DNA from: Aegicerativicinus sediminis
GTDB taxonomy: Bacteria > Bacteroidota > Bacteroidia > Flavobacteriales > Flavobacteriaceae
DNA length: 64,000 nt
Assembly: GCF_015476115.1 (NCBI RefSeq)
Contig: NZ_CP064295.1
Coordinates: forward strand, 1,606,001 to 1,670,000
Direction: 5' to 3'
Within the stretch, counting starts at the first letter, position 1. Each line of letters starts with the position of its first letter. The notes under the pieces were generated by a model. It saw only the letters and a program-made list of their open reading frames with translations, did not search any database and had not been told where the DNA came from. Below are positions 61,699 through 64,000 of the stretch, one piece after another. Made by a program: the position numbers and the translations under genes.

Positions 61699-62895
61699 AT
61701 GTTTCAAAATTCACGTATGATTTTATTTGAGAAGGCGCTAGAATGCATTAATCTCAATTTGCCGAAAAGAAAATTTGTATCCTGTAAAATAACAGAGATT
61801 ATTGATGGAATACTGGCCGAAGATATATACGCACCCATTTCTTTACCGCCATTTAGACAGTCCGCAATGGACGGATATGCTTTTAAATATTCTGGAAACA
61901 AGACTTTAAAAGTTATAGGAGAGGTTAGGGCAGGTGAGTTCTTTAATCCTTCATTGAATAACAATGAAGCTGTAAGAATATTTACAGGTGCAAGAGTTCC
62001 AGATGAAGCCAATACTGTAGTTATACAGGAGCATGTAGAGCGAAATTTAAATGAAATTACAATTGCTAAAATCCCTGAAAAGGGAGATAATGTTAGGGAT
62101 GTTGGCGAGCAGATAAAAAAGGGAGATTTAGCGCTAAAAAAGGGGAATGTTTTAAATAGTGCCAGTATAGGTTATCTGGCTAATTTTGGAATAGAAAATG
62201 TACCGATTTACAGGGCTCCAAAAGTTAGTGTTATTGGTACAGGTGATGAGTTAGTTGCTCTAGGAAATCAATTGGAAGAAGGAAAGATTTACGATAGTAA
62301 TACCTTAATGTTGCAATCTGTTCTAAAAAAGAATGGTGTGGAAACAGTTTCGGTGACAAAGGCAGTCGACACCTTGGAAGATGTAACGAGGGAAATTAAT
62401 AAAGCTCTTGAAATTTCTGACCTCATTCTTATTTCTGGTGGAATTTCCGTAGGAGATTACGATTTTGTTCGTCAGGCCTTAATTGATATAGGGGTTGAGG
62501 AACTATTTTATAAAGTAAATCAGAGACCTGGAAAACCTCTTTGGTTCGGTAAAAAAGAGGATAAATTAGTAGTTGCCCTTCCTGGAAATCCTGCTTCCAG
62601 TTTAAGCTGTTTTTTGGTATATGTGTTGCCAATTATCCGCCATTTAAGAGGTCTGGAATTTAATCATAATATACAAAATGCTAAGTTTGAAGGAAGTTTT
62701 CAGAATAAAACTGGTAAGCAATTGTTTTTAAAAGCCGAGCAAAAAGACGGTAAAATTTCACTTCTTTCACATCAAGCCTCATCCATGCTACACAGTTTTG
62801 CTTTAAGTAATGCCTTGCTTTTAGTTTCACCATCAATAACTGAATTAAAATCGGGTGATATCGTACCGTATATTAATATCGCAAACGATTTATGA
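61699..62895 (+). CDS. moeA: MoeA molybdopterin molybdenumtransferase
   Basis: This 398-aa protein inserts molybdenum into adenylylated molybdopterin. Characteristic segments are LPPFRQSAMDGYAF, RAGEF, RIFTGARVPDEANTVVIQEHV and the MoCF-type fold TGDELV, YDSNTLMLQ, ISGGISVGDYDFV and RPGKPLWFG with LPGNPASS. The start may be Met7 (ATG 61717), as in family members that begin MI-FEKAL. It overlaps the TauE-like gene by 4 bp and heads a Mo-cofactor operon with moaD and a MoeB/ThiF gene. Confidence 0.9.
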   Translation: MFQNSRMILFEKALECINLNLPKRKFVSCKITEIIDGILAEDIYAPISLPPFRQSAMDGYAFKYSGNKTLKVIGEVRAGEFFNPSLNNNEAVRIFTGARVPDEANTVVIQEHVERNLNEITIAKIPEKGDNVRDVGEQIKKGDLALKKGNVLNSASIGYLANFGIENVPIYRAPKVSVIGTGDELVALGNQLEEGKIYDSNTLMLQSVLKKNGVETVSVTKAVDTLEDVTREINKALEISDLILISGGISVGDYDFVRQALIDIGVEELFYKVNQRPGKPLWFGKKEDKLVVALPGNPASSLSCFLVYVLPIIRHLRGLEFNHNIQNAKFEGSFQNKTGKQLFLKAEQKDGKISLLSHQASSMLHSFALSNALLLVSPSITELKSGDIVPYINIANDL

Positions 62896-63632
62896 TTGGG
62901 GAACCTTTATATTTAATTGGGTTTTTGGCAATCCTTATTGTGGTTGCTTTTTTATATTCTAGCATTGGTCATGGAGGTGCTAGCGGTTATTTGGGTTTGA
63001 TGGCACTTTTTAGTTTGCCAATGGATGTGATGAAACCTTCTGCCTTATTGCTCAATATAGTCGTGGCGGGAATCTCCTTTTGGTTTTTCAGAAAGCACAA
63101 ATATTTTAAACCAAACCTTTTCAAGGCATTTGCCATCTCCTCTATTCCTGCAGCTTTCATTGGAGGTTATTTAAATCTTAATCCATTGATTTATAAGAAG
63201 ATTTTAGGAGTTTTATTAATTTTTGCTGTTTTGAGGATGATAAATGTGTTTGGAAAGCCAACTAATCCAAAGCCTTTTAGTTTTAAACTAGCCTTGGTAA
63301 TAGGTTTTTGTATAGGTTTATTTTCTGGTATGATTGGTATAGGGGGTGGCATTATTCTTAGTCCAATTATTATTTTGCTCGGCTGGGGATCTTTGAAGGA
63401 AGCTGCCGCGGTTTCAGCTCTCTTTATTTTTGTAAATTCTATTGCTGGAATTATTGGTTTCTCGATTAATGGAGGAAGCATTCCCACAGAAGCATTTTAT
63501 TTTATACCTTTTGCTTTGGTAGGAGGAATTTTAGGAAGTTATTACGGCAGCAAAAAATTTGGCAATAATACCTTGAAATATGTGTTGTCTGTTGTGCTGT
63601 TAATAGCATCAATAAAGTTATTTTTGGTATAG
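62892..63632 (+). CDS. TauE/SafE family sulfite exporter-like membrane protein
   Basis: This 246-aa protein has eight predicted membrane helices and the TauE/SafE repeats, including YSSIGHGGASGYLGLMALF and GLFSGMIGIGGGIILSPIIIL. Such proteins export sulfite, sulfoacetate or related anions. Its place inside a molybdenum-cofactor operon (4-bp overlap with moeA, 1-bp gap to moaD) suggests removal of a sulfur compound linked to a molybdoenzyme, or transport of an anion needed for the cofactor. The substrate is inferred from context only. Confidence 0.87.
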   Translation: MIGEPLYLIGFLAILIVVAFLYSSIGHGGASGYLGLMALFSLPMDVMKPSALLLNIVVAGISFWFFRKHKYFKPNLFKAFAISSIPAAFIGGYLNLNPLIYKKILGVLLIFAVLRMINVFGKPTNPKPFSFKLALVIGFCIGLFSGMIGIGGGIILSPIIILLGWGSLKEAAAVSALFIFVNSIAGIIGFSINGGSIPTEAFYFIPFALVGGILGSYYGSKKFGNNTLKYVLSVVLLIASIKLFLV

Positions 63633-63633
63633 T

Positions 63634-63870
63634 ATGAAGGTAAATGTGAAATATTTTGGGGAAGTTGTAGATCGCACCAATAAAGGTGAGGAGGCAATTA
63701 CCATTGAACAAAATCGATTGTCTGAACTTGTAGAAATACTCAATGAGCGATATCTTCTTGCCGATTTAAATTTGCAGTTTGCGGTTAATGAAGAGATTAT
63801 CTCAGATAGCAGTTTTGTTTTAGAAGAAAGTGATGAGGTGGCCTTATTGCCACCATTTGCAGGAGGTTAA
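63634..63870 (+). CDS. moaD: MoaD molybdopterin synthase sulfur carrier
   Basis: This 78-aa beta-grasp protein ends in the Gly-Gly needed for adenylylation and thiocarboxylation (LLPPFAGG). Other features are KYFGEVVDRTN and AVNEEIISDSSFVLEESDEVAL, typical of MoaD/ThiS. MoaD donates sulfur to molybdopterin. It is followed after 1 bp by the MoeB/ThiF gene that activates it, so the pair fits a functional unit. Confidence 0.9.
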   Translation: MKVNVKYFGEVVDRTNKGEEAITIEQNRLSELVEILNERYLLADLNLQFAVNEEIISDSSFVLEESDEVALLPPFAGG

Positions 63871-63871
63871 T

Positions 63872-64000
63872 ATGAAGCGATATCAACCACAAATAAATTT
63901 GCCCAATTTTGGATTGGAAGGTCAGGCCAAATTATCCAATGCCCATGTTTTGATCATTGGTGCTGGTGGTCTTGGTAATGCTGTAGCATCGTATCTTGCG
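63872..64000 (+). CDS. MoeB/ThiF/HesA family adenylyltransferase (partial, 3' end outside window)
   Basis: The frame starts at ATG 63872 after a ribosome-binding AGGAGG (63861-63866) and continues past the right edge; 43 codons are visible. The start MKRYQPQINLPNFGLEGQAKL followed by HVLIIGAGGLGNAVASYLA is the ATP-binding Rossmann loop of E1-like enzymes. In this position MoeB activates the C-terminal Gly-Gly of the moaD product encoded upstream. It could be a MoeB with a rhodanese domain, which cannot be seen here. Confidence 0.85.
   Translation, partial: MKRYQPQINLPNFGLEGQAKLSNAHVLIIGAGGLGNAVASYLA

Overview
The window looks like a chromosomal segment from a marine-type member of the Bacteroidota, most likely Flavobacteriaceae. 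The evidence is low GC, -7 promoter elements of the TAnnTTTG type, many lipoprotein signals, a type IX secretion (T9SS) C-terminal domain, a polysaccharide-degradation operon and a bS21 gene without a Shine-Dalgarno sequence. I see no insertion sequence, prophage, CRISPR array or rRNA. One tRNA gene (Arg, anticodon CCT) is present.

Layout. 1-872: start of a serine hydrolase that runs off the left edge. 1109-5584: molybdenum hydroxylase operon (IorA/IorB-type subunits, XdhC-like maturation factor, MocA-like cytidylyltransferase). 5607-17455: a tight six-gene minus-strand CAZyme operon (GH43, GH2, GH31 with PA14, GH3, BNR-4/PL24-25-like, GH88) without SusC/SusD or sulfatase. 17704-24605: small hypothetical genes, tRNA-Arg, two tandem AraC-type regulators fused to C-terminal BLUF photosensor domains, MgtC, glycerate 2-kinase and an overlooked 52-aa YqaE/Pmp3 gene. 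24606-33824: mixed housekeeping and envelope genes (DUF481-like, RidA, fasciclin, acyl-CoA dehydrogenase, GH18, YkgJ-type, PAP2, GAF histidine kinase).

33939-39203: a 1754-aa T9SS-secreted subtilase-like protein with MBG domains and 13 copies of the hexapeptide GLSVIN. 39503-42830: a PycTM/DUF5706-like membrane protein, an HD phosphohydrolase and a TPR adenylate cyclase, which suggests a cyclic-nucleotide module. 43016-46065: TVP38/TMEM64 protein, AEC transporter and a Tat-exported aminotransferase. 46353-50080: an outer-membrane protein, a two-component system and a predicted small RNA; the sRNA and OMP promoters share the same TTAAAC direct-repeat element at identical spacing from the -7 box.

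50129-64000: a serine hydrolase pair, EcsC, then a bS21 / NYN-LOTUS / sigma-70 operon resembling a macromolecular-synthesis operon with primase replaced by an RNase-like protein. After that come an ECF sigma/anti-sigma pair facing a four-repeat CHRD lipoprotein, an M61 peptidase, and a molybdenum cofactor cluster (MobA, MoeA, TauE-like, MoaD, MoeB/ThiF) that continues past the right edge. The cofactor cluster and the molybdenum hydroxylase at the left end are functionally linked: one supplies the cofactor the other needs.

The most promising unexplained items are the response-regulator/sRNA/OMP circuit, the AraC-BLUF pair, the GLSVIN repeat protein, the bS21-NYN-sigma operon and the cyclase-HD-PycTM neighbourhood.
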